In this document: positions 19,745 through 28,800 of the stretch, piece by piece
Layout: every line of letters begins with the position of its first letter
How positions within the stretch are numbered: the stretch's first letter is position 1
DNA from: Mucilaginibacter sp. KACC 22773
Lineage (GTDB): Bacteria; Bacteroidota; Bacteroidia; Sphingobacteriales; Sphingobacteriaceae
Reading direction: 5' to 3'
Length of the DNA: 64,000 bases
NCBI RefSeq assembly: GCF_028736215.1
Contig: NZ_CP117883.1
Location: 620,001 to 684,000, forward strand
Translations under genes and position numbers: made by a program
The notes under the pieces: model-generated
Database searches by the model: none
What the model was told of the DNA's origin: nothing
What the model saw: the letters and a program-made list of their open reading frames with translations, nothing else

Positions 19745-20683
19745 ATGAAAAGGAATAAATTTTTAAATCATATTCTTCTCGCCTGCTCTGTTTTGGTAAT
19801 GTTTTCTGCCTGCCGTAAGGTGCCGGCGGGCGATTTATCAAATGAGAACCCAACAGCAGGTACCTCGTATATTGGTTTTACAGGTTCAATGGAAAGCGCA
19901 ACGTTTTTTGATCCGTTTACCGATGTTAAAACTATCAGTGTATTTTCTGTAAAGAAGGATGCAGCCAAACCATCTGATCTGAAAATCGGACAGGCTGTTA
20001 TAGTGACAGCTTTACCGGGCGCAATCGATGCTTACAATAAGGCTAATGATGCTTCATATGTGCTTCTGCCATCGTCATTTTACACACTTGCAAATACCAA
20101 CGCAACCCAGGCAGCTGATGGCTCCCTTACCTTTAACTTTGCTCCTGGTGATTTTCAGAAGGAGTTTGCTATTAAGCTTGATGGTAGCAAATTGGATCTT
20201 TCAAAAAGCTACGCATTGGCGTATAAAATCACTAAGTCTGATGGTTTAGCAGTGCATGCTGCATCTAAAGATACCTTGTATGCTTTTTACAGTGTGAAAA
20301 ATAAATATGATGGTATTTATACGCTTGCCGGTAATATAAAAAGATTTGTAGATGGCGAAGCGGATACCAATTTAGGTGGTGACTTCCCTGACGGTCAGGA
20401 ATCTGAGGTTGCAACTATCGCAGCTAATGCCAACACTTTCCAGATATTCTGGCATGACGGTGGTGGTGTCGGTGGGGTAGCGGGTTTACAATTAGCTGTT
20501 GATCCCGCCACTAATAAAGTTACCGTTAGTGCAAGCGGCAACCCTGCAGTTAAAAATACGCCTGGTGTCGATAACTATTATGATCCTGCTACCAAGACGT
20601 TTTATTTAGGGTTTGACTGGGGAGCAAATGCTACTAACAAAAGAATTGTTGTTGGAACTTTGACTTATAAAGGACCGAGATAA
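19745..20683 (+). CDS. DUF1735-like surface lipoprotein
   Basis: A 312-residue lipoprotein with lipobox MFSACR (C22). The N-terminal half resembles the DUF1735 / BT_3987-like beta-sandwich (KPSDLKIGQAVIVTALPGAIDAYNKANDASYVLLPSSFYTL, split here: AIDAYNKAND then YVLLPSSFYTL). The C-terminal half (KYDGIYTLAGNIKRFVDG to the end) is a small beta-rich domain. Such proteins accompany SusC/SusD pairs and act as accessory ligand-binding proteins on the cell surface. It is the last gene of the operon, followed by terminators. The ligand is unknown. Confidence 0.7.
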   Translation: MKRNKFLNHILLACSVLVMFSACRKVPAGDLSNENPTAGTSYIGFTGSMESATFFDPFTDVKTISVFSVKKDAAKPSDLKIGQAVIVTALPGAIDAYNKANDASYVLLPSSFYTLANTNATQAADGSLTFNFAPGDFQKEFAIKLDGSKLDLSKSYALAYKITKSDGLAVHAASKDTLYAFYSVKNKYDGIYTLAGNIKRFVDGEADTNLGGDFPDGQESEVATIAANANTFQIFWHDGGGVGGVAGLQLAVDPATNKVTVSASGNPAVKNTPGVDNYYDPATKTFYLGFDWGANATNKRIVVGTLTYKGPR

Positions 20684-20701
20684 TTTAGCTAAACATTTGG
20701 G

Positions 20702-20735
20702 AAGGTGCTATATGAAAGTATAGTGCCTTTCTTTT
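20702..20735 (+). terminator. Terminator after the SusCD operon
   Basis: AAGGTGCTATA at 20702-20712 pairs with TATAGTGCCTT at 20719-20729 (two wobble pairs), loop TGAAAG, followed by TCTTTT. Confidence 0.7.
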
Positions 20736-20858
20736 CCCTGGCCAATAAATATAAAATGACACCCCGAGACAATAATTTAAAATAAGTGTGTTCTGGGCGT
20801 TTATTGGATTGTTCAGGAAGATATTGCCCATAAATAAAATCTTGTTCTATAGTTAATT

Positions 20859-20890
20859 AAAAGGGCTGCCCGGTTTGGGTAGTCCTTTTT
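20859..20890. terminator. Second hairpin with T tract
   Basis: AAAAGGGCTGCCC at 20859-20871 pairs with GGGTAGTCCTTTT at 20877-20889 (two wobbles), with T runs on one side and A runs on the other, so it could work in both directions. No gene lies between this and the terminator at 20702; a short untranslated RNA between them cannot be excluded. Confidence 0.6.
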
Positions 20891-21064
20891 TATTTGTGAA
20901 GATTTTCCACATTTAGCCACTATAGCTTGGTGTTTCTTAACTTATAGAGCCCTTATCATCAATAGCCATCAACAATATTATTCATTTCGGCCAAGCAAAT
21001 GCTGTTGTTAATAGCTGCATTTTATTTGACGTTAATTTCCTTACTTGTTTTATTTCAAAATCAA

Positions 21065-21337
21065 TTATTCGGCAGTTGTTGGGTCGATGATAGTTGAAAC
21101 TTTACTTACCGAGTTTGCCGGGAATCCGCCCTGTGCGGCATGTTCTCTAACCATATCCTCGTTGGGTGCGTTATAAATGCAATATATTTTATCATCGGTA
21201 ACATAGCTTTGCACCCACTGAATTTGCGGGCCCATACTGCTCAATACTCCGCATGATGTTTGCGAAATGGCTTTCAACTGTTCGGCCGAAAGATTACCCG
21301 CTCCGGGTATTTCTCTTTCAATTACATACTTTGGCAT
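21065..21337 (-). CDS. DUF4242-type small protein
   Basis: A 90-residue protein starting PKYVIEREIPGAG, matching the DUF4242 / SCO4226-like fold (ferredoxin-like dimer; the Streptomyces member binds nickel). Conserved features seen are VQSYVTDDKIYCIYNAPNEDMVREHA and the His in that segment. A cytoplasmic location is likely, as there is no signal peptide. It is a single gene with no functional neighbours. Nickel binding here is only an extrapolation. Confidence 0.75.
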   Translation of the reverse strand: MPKYVIEREIPGAGNLSAEQLKAISQTSCGVLSSMGPQIQWVQSYVTDDKIYCIYNAPNEDMVREHAAQGGFPANSVSKVSTIIDPTTAE

Positions 21338-21516
21338 AATGTTTTTAGATTTTTAATTATATGTTTATAACACATTAAAGTTATAAAACAATTAATGGTT
21401 AATTGGAGAAATTACTACTTTTTTTCTGCTAATCAATGAGTTAGGTTTATAAGCCGGCAAGCAATACTCAAAAAATATCTCGTAAACCATGCCTTTTCGG
21501 CTTGGCGGTTTTATTA

Positions 21517-21524
21517 TACCTTTA
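21517..21524 (+). promoter_or_regulatory. -7 element for the GT39 gene
   Basis: TACCTTTA fits TAnnTTTG with one change, with TTTT 19 bases upstream at the -33 position. It is 25 bases before the start codon at 21549. Confidence 0.4.
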
Positions 21525-21548
21525 CGTTATTAATAGCTAACAAAATTA

Positions 21549-23276
21549 ATGCAGGATACCGCCATCAATAATGTGCAGCCCGTTGCTAAGCAAAACAAGC
21601 TTATTATCTATTTTTTATTGTTATGGACAGCGCTGAACATCCTGCAGGCCGCCACCCTGGAGGTGCACGCCGATGAGGCCTACTACTGGCTCTATTCGCG
21701 ATTTATGGATTGGGGTTATTATGACCACCCGCCCATGGTGGCTGTATTTATCCGTGCGGGCTACGGATTAATCCACAACAGTTTCGGCCTAAGGCTGCTT
21801 ACCGTTATATGCAGCAGTTTATCACTTTGGTTTATCTGGCTCACGCTTAAAAAATATAGGGTAGATGCGCTTACGTTTATCCTGGTAGTATCCGGTATTT
21901 TTGTGTTTCATATTTATGGCTTTATTACCACGCCCGATGCGCCACTGCTTATTTTTACGGTGCTGTTCCTGTTTTTTTTACAGCAATACCTCGAACAGGA
22001 TGGCTGGAAGCTGGCGCTGATACTGGGCATAATAGCTGCATGTTTGCTGTACAGTAAATACCATGGCATATTGCTATTGGGCTGTACGGTGATATCAAGC
22101 CCTAAATTGTTTAAGCGGGCATCGTTTTATGGCATAGTGGTATTGGCGCTGGTACTGTTTATACCCCATATTTTATGGCAGGTTAATAACGAATTCCCGT
22201 CTATAAGTTACCACCTGGCCGAGCGCTCGGATAAGCCCTACGATCTGTCTTTTTCCTATAATTATCCTTTGGGGCAGTTGCTGATGGCCGGCCCTTTAAT
22301 TGGATGGTTGCTGTTTTACAAAGGCTTTACCCTGCGTATAAAAGATGCTTTTGCCAGGGTGCTACTGGTAAATAGTATTGGCATTCTGCTGTTTTTTTTC
22401 CTGACATCGTTTAAGGGCGAAGTGCAGCTGCATTGGACGCTCATAGCCTATGTGCCGCTGTGCATGCTGGCGCTCATTCATTTTACACAGCCGGGTGGTA
22501 AACCGGCCTGGTTTAACCGTTTGGCGATGATTAACATCGGGCTGATTGTTTTTGTAAGGCTGCTGATTATCGCGGGCCCGCCTATACTAAAACAAATGCA
22601 CGCGCTGAGGATTTTTTACGATTTTGAAGATTGGGCAAAACTGGTACATGACAAGGCGGGCGATAACTACGTAATTTTTAACGAGGGCTTCCAAAACCCA
22701 TCGAAATATAATTTTTATAACAATACCTTAAAAGGCTTTGATTACGACCCGCGCTATTACCGCCGCACACAATACGAGTTTTGGCCGATAGAAGACAGCC
22801 TGCAGCACAAACGCGCCTATTATATATTAGAACATCCTCAGCCGGGTTTCAGCACCGATACCATCAATACACCCGCAGGTACCTGGTACGGCGGCTGGGT
22901 AAATGATGTGCGCACCTATCAGAAAATTGAATTTGAAGCAACAGAAAAGGAACTGGTTGTAGCTCCCGGCCAGCAAAAGGAATTTGACCTTACCTTTAAA
23001 AACCCTTACCGCGTGCCTGTTAGCTTCAGCAACAAAGGCCAGCTTCACCAGGTTATTTTTGAAGCCAGCTTTATTGTTGATACCGACGTGTTCAGCAGCC
23101 AAAGGGCCGACAATAGCTTTTACAACATCAGCCTGAAACCGGGTGAAACAACCCACTTTAAGTTTAATGTAACCGCGCCAGCCAAGCCGGGTAAGTACCA
23201 GTTGGTGTTTTCGTTACTAACCGATCCGTTTAACGGCGGGCGTAACAGCAAAGCGATAAGCTATACCGTGAAATAA
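21549..23276 (+). CDS. GT39-family (ArnT/PMT-like) membrane glycosyltransferase
   Basis: A 575-residue integral membrane glycosyltransferase. The catalytic Asp of the GT-C fold lies in EVHADEAYYWLYS (D42, E43) in the first periplasmic loop, followed by YYDHPPMVA (59-62), both family hallmarks. About ten membrane helices fill residues 18-350; the C-terminal 200 residues form a soluble periplasmic beta-rich domain (ELVVAPGQQKEFDLTFKN onward). Enzymes of this class move a sugar from a polyprenyl-phosphate donor to lipid or protein. The acceptor is not clear, as the neighbours are unrelated. Confidence 0.85.
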   Translation: MQDTAINNVQPVAKQNKLIIYFLLLWTALNILQAATLEVHADEAYYWLYSRFMDWGYYDHPPMVAVFIRAGYGLIHNSFGLRLLTVICSSLSLWFIWLTLKKYRVDALTFILVVSGIFVFHIYGFITTPDAPLLIFTVLFLFFLQQYLEQDGWKLALILGIIAACLLYSKYHGILLLGCTVISSPKLFKRASFYGIVVLALVLFIPHILWQVNNEFPSISYHLAERSDKPYDLSFSYNYPLGQLLMAGPLIGWLLFYKGFTLRIKDAFARVLLVNSIGILLFFFLTSFKGEVQLHWTLIAYVPLCMLALIHFTQPGGKPAWFNRLAMINIGLIVFVRLLIIAGPPILKQMHALRIFYDFEDWAKLVHDKAGDNYVIFNEGFQNPSKYNFYNNTLKGFDYDPRYYRRTQYEFWPIEDSLQHKRAYYILEHPQPGFSTDTINTPAGTWYGGWVNDVRTYQKIEFEATEKELVVAPGQQKEFDLTFKNPYRVPVSFSNKGQLHQVIFEASFIVDTDVFSSQRADNSFYNISLKPGETTHFKFNVTAPAKPGKYQLVFSLLTDPFNGGRNSKAISYTVK

Positions 23277-23283
23277 ACGCAGA

Positions 23284-24225
23284 TTATCTGGATTTTGAGT
23301 ACAATGGCTTTGCATCCTGGTAGGTTTTGGGCACATAAGGCATATAACTAAGCGCCCGGAACAAAGCCTTTGTTTTTTGTAAACCGGCATTACCATTCAC
23401 GGCGAAATACCAGAAATCTTCCATATCGCCATCATTCATTGTCATTTGGGTAACGCCTTGTGATTTGTGCTCGGCAATTTCCCAGTTGGCTATTACTTTG
23501 TAGCTTACCCTGTTTTTGTAGCTGAAGGATGCTGTGCGGTCTACCTTAAAATTTGCCGTATCCGTCAACGGCACGGTTTGCGCATAGCTGCTGTAGCCCT
23601 TGAACCGGGTAACGGTATCGGCCTTGTTGCAGGTAGCCGCACCTAAAATAACCGGCCTGTTATCGGCAGGCAATGTGGTTATAGCATTTAAGGCAATCAA
23701 TGTGGCAGCTTTATGGGCACCATGGGTGCCAGCTTCGGGCAAAAGGGTAAATATAAAATCGTAGTGATTATTGGTTAAAACCTGGTGCAGGCGGGTATTT
23801 ACCGTATTAACATTCCAGCTGGTATCAAGCGGTTCCTTTTCGTTCAGGGTATAGTGGGCATCTTTTTGATCGATGAAATAATATTCGTTTATACCCAAAA
23901 TATGGCCGGCGTTTACCAACTCGCGTTTGCGGATGCGTGGCAGGTTGGCGCGGCCGGTTTTCTCGTCGGTTAGCTCAATGCCGTAGTAGGCTTCGGCAAG
24001 GGTGGCGTATTTGTAGCCCGCTTCGCCGTTGGTTATTACAAACAAATCAACAATGCCATGCTGCTCTTTGGCAATTTTGTATAGCGTTACCGAAAATGTG
24101 CTCTCATCATCTGGATGTGCCATTACTACCAGTACACGCGGGCTGTGGGCCGTAGCCTGGGCGTTTGCCTGTTTTAATCCTCCCAAATAAAATACGACAG
24201 TTAATAGTACAGCCAGTTTTTTCAT
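23284..24225 (-). CDS. Secreted PIG-L (LmbE-like) family deacetylase
   Basis: A 313-residue protein with a signal peptide (KLAVLLTVVFYLGGLKQANAQA) and the Zn-dependent deacetylase motif MAHPDDES near residues 40-47; a second metal ligand lies in TLLPEAGTHGAHKAAT. PIG-L enzymes remove acetyl groups from N-acetylglucosaminyl compounds. The signal peptide makes a cytoplasmic bacillithiol role (BshB) unlikely and favours a periplasmic or secreted substrate. The ATG at 24225 is the start: longer in-frame reading would run through the tRNA-Cys. Its position downstream of the sulfur locus may be chance. Confidence 0.85.
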   Translation of the reverse strand: MKKLAVLLTVVFYLGGLKQANAQATAHSPRVLVVMAHPDDESTFSVTLYKIAKEQHGIVDLFVITNGEAGYKYATLAEAYYGIELTDEKTGRANLPRIRKRELVNAGHILGINEYYFIDQKDAHYTLNEKEPLDTSWNVNTVNTRLHQVLTNNHYDFIFTLLPEAGTHGAHKAATLIALNAITTLPADNRPVILGAATCNKADTVTRFKGYSSYAQTVPLTDTANFKVDRTASFSYKNRVSYKVIANWEIAEHKSQGVTQMTMNDGDMEDFWYFAVNGNAGLQKTKALFRALSYMPYVPKTYQDAKPLYSKSR

Positions 24226-24248
24226 AGCATATTTAACGTTAAATCCGG

Positions 24249-24321
24249 AGGCGTGAGGGTGGATTCGAACCACCGTAAAGGGTTTTGCAGACCCCCGCCT
24301 GAACCACTCGGCCACTCCGCC
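24249..24321 (-). tRNA. tRNA-Cys (GCA) with a bulged acceptor stem
   Basis: On the minus strand, acceptor GGCGGAG, D-arm GCC/GGC, anticodon stem GGGGU/ACCCU with loop CUGCAAA (anticodon GCA), T-arm GGUGG/CCACC with loop UUCGAAU, and discriminator U, the expected identity base for Cys. The 3' acceptor strand reads CUC-A-CGCC: eight bases, with one extra A (plus-strand T at 24254) that must bulge for all seven pairs to form. The CCA end is not encoded. It lies between the SusD of the sulfur locus and the PIG-L gene, on the same strand. Confidence 0.88.
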
Positions 24322-24401
24322 TTTTTTACAATGCCTTCAATTAATGCCACTTAAAGCAAATCAGCGTTAAGCTTTTAGCATTCTGCTTTCCGCTTTAAAA
24401 G

Positions 24402-24435
24402 CGGCCATGCCGGGTATCAACCCCAAACATGGCCG
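24402..24435 (-). terminator. Hairpin after the sulfur-locus SusD
   Basis: CGGCCATG at 24402-24409 is the reverse complement of CATGGCCG at 24428-24435, 18 bases apart. On the minus strand it follows the SusD stop (24446) and precedes a GCTTTTAAAGC segment. It has only a weak T tract, so it may be a weak terminator or mRNA end protector that separates SusD from the tRNA-Cys. Confidence 0.5.
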
Positions 24436-24445
24436 TTTATCATTT

Positions 24446-25885
24446 TTAATTTACATCAAACCATAATTTGGTTGTAAGCACATCGACGCCCTGGCTGGCT
24501 ACCGCCGCCTTGTAGTTGGCACCGTTTAACGATTGCTCCGTGCCCGGGTAAATAAACCGTACGGGCAGTTTGCCGCTTAACGTACCCGCTACAGCAGGCT
24601 GTAGCTGCGGGTAATCAAGCCTGCGCCACTCGGTGAAGCCTTCCAGTCCTTGTCCAAACAGGGCTATCCATTTTTGCTCGCCAATTGATTTTTTGTAATT
24701 GGTGGCGTCATATTGCACAGCAGGCAGCGCTGTGTAAGTAGCAATATCAGCATCGGCAATGCTGTATTGTTTTAATGCCGCAGTTACAGCCTGTTTGTAT
24801 AAGTCGGCAGCATCCCCGGTGGTAAAGCCACGCGCGGCTGCTTCAGCCTGATCAAACAAGGTTTCGGCATAGCTGATGATCACCGCAGGGGCATGCGGCG
24901 CTAAAAAGTAAGTGCCTGGTTTTGATGTTTTGGTGAAGCCCAGGTTGCTGGCATCGCCAACCAGCAGACCGTTGGGTATGCCCACATAGGTTTGCGGTGT
25001 GGCATCCTTGGTTTTGCTGGCGTACACGGGCAGGCGCGGATCATTCAGCGCAAACAACTTATCGACAATAGTTTTGCTGATGCGGTAATCGTCGCGGGTA
25101 TCAAATAAATTGCTTATGGGGTTTTGGTTCGGCGAATCTACATAAGTAAACTGCGCGGTCTCGGTATTGGCGCTTATAAAGCTGCCGCCCTCGGTTTGTA
25201 TATCGGCCAAAACCTGTTTTGCTTTCGCGGGCTCCCTATCTGCAATCCTTAACGCAATGCGCAGGCGCAACGAGTTGGCAAATTTCTTCCACAAGGCTAT
25301 ATTGTTGCCATAGATAACATCGCCGGCAATGGCTTTTCCTGAGGGGTCAAGCGCGGCTTGGGCGGCTTTTAAATCATCAAGCAGGGCAAAATAAACATCC
25401 TTTTGGGTGTCATAAGCCGGGGTGAGGTACTGATCAATATTGGCCGCCTGCTTGTAAGGGATATTGCCGTATGCCTCGGTAAGCAAAGTAAATACCCATG
25501 AACGCAGCACCAGCGCTACGCCTTTGTAGTTGGTATTTCCCTGCGCGTCGCCCAGTTTAATGATCTGGTTAAGGTTAACTATACTTTTTGAATAACCTAC
25601 CGTCCATAGCTCCTGGAAAGCGCTGTTGCTGTATATATACCTGTCGGGATCGGTATATTGAATTTTGGCCCAGTATTGTACAAACAGCAGGCTGGCGTCC
25701 ATGTTGTTGGCCGTGCCCCAATAGGTATCGGCGGTAACCTTGCTGGCCGCTGTAAGCAGGTAATCGGGCTGTGCCGTTTGCGAGTTATTGGGGTTTTTGT
25801 TAATATCTACCAGGTCTTTTTTGCACGATGCTGCCGGTAACAACAGCGCGCCTGATAATATGAGGGTTGTATATTTAAGTTTCAT
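24446..25885 (-). CDS. SusD/RagB-family lipoprotein of the sulfur-regulated locus
   Basis: A 479-residue lipoprotein with lipobox LPAASC (C21). SusD-type motifs include LLTEAYGNIPYKQA (about 135) and YAETLFDQAEAAARGF (about 335-350), and WIALFGQGLEGFTEWRR near 425 marks the SusD-like nutrient-binding subgroup. It is the lid of the SusC encoded five bases upstream. Counting residues, I find only two Met (one is the start) and one Cys (the lipidated residue), which is very sulfur-poor. Together with the SAM riboswitch and poly-Cys leader upstream, this suggests use during sulfur limitation. The ligand is unknown. Confidence 0.9.
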   Translation of the reverse strand: MKLKYTTLILSGALLLPAASCKKDLVDINKNPNNSQTAQPDYLLTAASKVTADTYWGTANNMDASLLFVQYWAKIQYTDPDRYIYSNSAFQELWTVGYSKSIVNLNQIIKLGDAQGNTNYKGVALVLRSWVFTLLTEAYGNIPYKQAANIDQYLTPAYDTQKDVYFALLDDLKAAQAALDPSGKAIAGDVIYGNNIALWKKFANSLRLRIALRIADREPAKAKQVLADIQTEGGSFISANTETAQFTYVDSPNQNPISNLFDTRDDYRISKTIVDKLFALNDPRLPVYASKTKDATPQTYVGIPNGLLVGDASNLGFTKTSKPGTYFLAPHAPAVIISYAETLFDQAEAAARGFTTGDAADLYKQAVTAALKQYSIADADIATYTALPAVQYDATNYKKSIGEQKWIALFGQGLEGFTEWRRLDYPQLQPAVAGTLSGKLPVRFIYPGTEQSLNGANYKAAVASQGVDVLTTKLWFDVN

Positions 25886-25890
25886 GGTTA

Positions 25891-28800
25891 TTAAAATTTA
25901 AGGTTGATGTTAAAGCCAATATTGCGTACGGTTGGCAGGGTAAGGTCTTCCAGGCCCTGGCCGTTGCCGTTGTTAAAGGCGGTTTCAGGATCGATGTTTG
26001 GCGCGTTTTTGTGGATTATCCACAAGTTACGGCCAACCACAGATAAGGTTGCAGATTGCAGGCCAACGCTTTTTACCCAGTTTGAAGGGAAAGTGTAACC
26101 CAGTTTAACCTCGCGCAGTTTAATGTACGATGCATCGTAAACAAAAGCTTCATCAACATTGGTAAACCCTTTGTAGTATGATTGGGCAGGTAATATGGTG
26201 GTATTAGGGGTACCATCGGCTTTTACGCCTTTAAATATCATACCATCGTTGTACACGGTTACGCCGGCGGGTGCGTTGCCGCTTACCTGTACCGCACCTG
26301 CTGATGCGTTATTGCCCGGATAATAATAGCTGATACCGCCATTTGCCGCCCCGCGCCCCGGCAGGGTTGAGGCCAACACGCCGGTATAGGTACCTGTGCG
26401 GTTGGTGTTTGAATAGATAGACCCGCCAAACCTGGCATCAACAAGGAAACCAAGGTTTATGTGTTTGTAGGTAAAGCTGTTATTGATGCTGCCGAGCCAG
26501 TTAGGTGTAAATTTGCCCAGGTATTGTTTGGTTGGATTGATAACCGGGGTACCATTGGCGCCTATTACAATTTGCCCGGATGCATCGCGGGTGTAGGCGT
26601 TGCCATATAGGGTGCCATAAGGCTGGCCAAGGGCTGCCAATACCTGTACGGTACGGTCGCTTCCTAAAATGATGCTTTGCAGGCGGCCTTCATCATCCAG
26701 CTTAACTACTTTACTGCGGTTAAGCGAGTAGTTGGTGGTTATATCCCAGGTAAAATCTTTTGATTTGACAGGCGTTAGGCCCAACTGTATCTCGATACCT
26801 TTATTGTTGATGCTGCCGCCATTGATCAGTTTTTGGCTGTATCCGGTTGATGGGCTTACATCAACGGTAACAATCTGGTTTATACTATTGGTATTATAAG
26901 CGCTTACGTCCAGGTGAACCCTGTCCTGGAAAAAGCCCAGTTCAAAACCGGCCTCGGCCGATGTGGTGGTTTCCGGTTTCAGTTTGCTGTTTAAATCAAC
27001 TGTGCCCAGGCTTTGCTGCGGGTTCGACCCAAAAGGCGCTGTAAAATTGTAGTAATTGATGAGTTGATAAGGAGTTGTAGCCTTACCCACTTTCGACCAT
27101 CCGCCGCGTAACTTGGCGTAGGTTAAAATGTCGCTTTTAATATCAAGCGCCTCTGATAGTATCAAACTGCCGTTAACCGAAGGGTAAAAGTAGGATAGGT
27201 TGGCCGCAGGCAGGGTCGACGACCAATCGTTACGGCCGGTAAGGTTAATAAAGGCGTAGTTTTTAAAACCTATTTGTGCCGATGCAAAGTAGCTGTAAGT
27301 TTTAAGCTTGCCATAGTAGTTGGACGATACCAGCGGATCGCGCGAGTTACTTAATGTGTACAAGCCGGCTACCGCCAGTTTGGGAGCTACCTGGTCGTTT
27401 TGCTCATTTAATATGGTGCTGATGTTGCCACCGCCCAAAACATCTAACGAAAAATCGTTATTCAGCTTTTTGGTGTATTGCAGCCTGGCTTCGGTATTGG
27501 TTTCGTTTACGGTGTAGGCATCTTCCTCGTATGATCCAAATGGTGTGCCGTTTGTTCCGTAAGCTACTTTAATTTTGCGGCGGTCGTTATAGTAATCGGT
27601 TCCCGTACGGAAATTGGCCGATAAGCCTTCAATGATCTTATAATTCAGCTCCACACTTCCTATAATGCGGTTTTTGTGTTGCCCTACCGTGTTTTCATAA
27701 GCCAGCCAGTAAGGGTTACTATAGTAGCTGTTGTTCCAGTTAAAGGTGTTGCCGTTGGCATCTTTATAATTTTTAAGCTGGCTGATATCAACCTGGCGGC
27801 CAAACCATGTAAACTGTAACATGGTGCTGGTTGCACGCCTGCCACCGGCGCCGGGCAGGTTATCGGCGTCGTCTTTAATATAATTGGCAATGGTTGTAAC
27901 CGTTAATTTAGGGCTAAGCTTAAAGGTGGAGTTTAATAAAAACGAGTTACGGCCCTGCGAGGTGTTAGGAACAATACCCGTTTGGTGCAGGTTATTGTAC
28001 GACAGGCGGTAGTCGGCCTTATCGCTGCTGCCTGCCAGTGCTACGCCGTTATTTAAGGTAACGCCCGTATTAAAAAAGTTTTTTACATTATCCGGATGGG
28101 CTACAAACGGAACAGCCTGGCCGTTGGAGTAAAACTGCGGAATAAGCGATCCATCCAAAGCGGGGCCCCAGCTTTCGTCAACGCCATCGTTAACGCCGCC
28201 GCCTTTGCCGTCAACATAGCTAAACTTGCCGTTTGATCCCTGTCCGTATTCGTTCTGGTAATCGGGCAGAATGTTTACGGTAGAGAAGCTGGTGTTGGAG
28301 TTGATGGTAACGCCAAGCCCTTTTGCACCTTTACCTGTTTTGGTTTTAATAAGGATAACGCCCGCTGCGGCCCGGTAACCATAAAGCGCCGCCGCGTTTG
28401 GCCCCTTAAGCACACTTACCGATTCGATATCCTCGGAGTTAAGATCGGCTATGGCGTTGGCAAAATCCCTGGAACCGTTGGTGCCCAAAAACTGGCTGTT
28501 ATCAACAATAACGCCATCAACCACAAACAAGGGCTGGTTGTTATTGCCTATGGATGTTTCGCCACGGATAATGATACGCGACGAACCCATATCGCCCTGG
28601 CTGTTGGTAACCTGTACACCGGCAATTTTACCTGCCAAAGCGTTCACCAGGTTGGTTTCTTTGGCTTCGGAGATGTCTTTTGATTTTAAGCCCTGAACCG
28701 AATAGCCCAGTGTCTTTTTATCTTTAGAGATGTTGAGCGCGGTTATCACCACTTCGTTAAGCGAGTTGGGGGCATCCTGCAGCACAATTTGCAGGTTGGT

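Noticed and set aside
23284..24225. Bacillithiol deacetylase BshB
   Set aside because: The PIG-L motif fits, but the signal peptide places the protein outside the cytoplasm where BshB acts.
24226..24315. Longer PIG-L protein start
   Set aside because: The extension runs through the tRNA-Cys and lacks a signal peptide; the ATG at 24225 starts a clear signal peptide.
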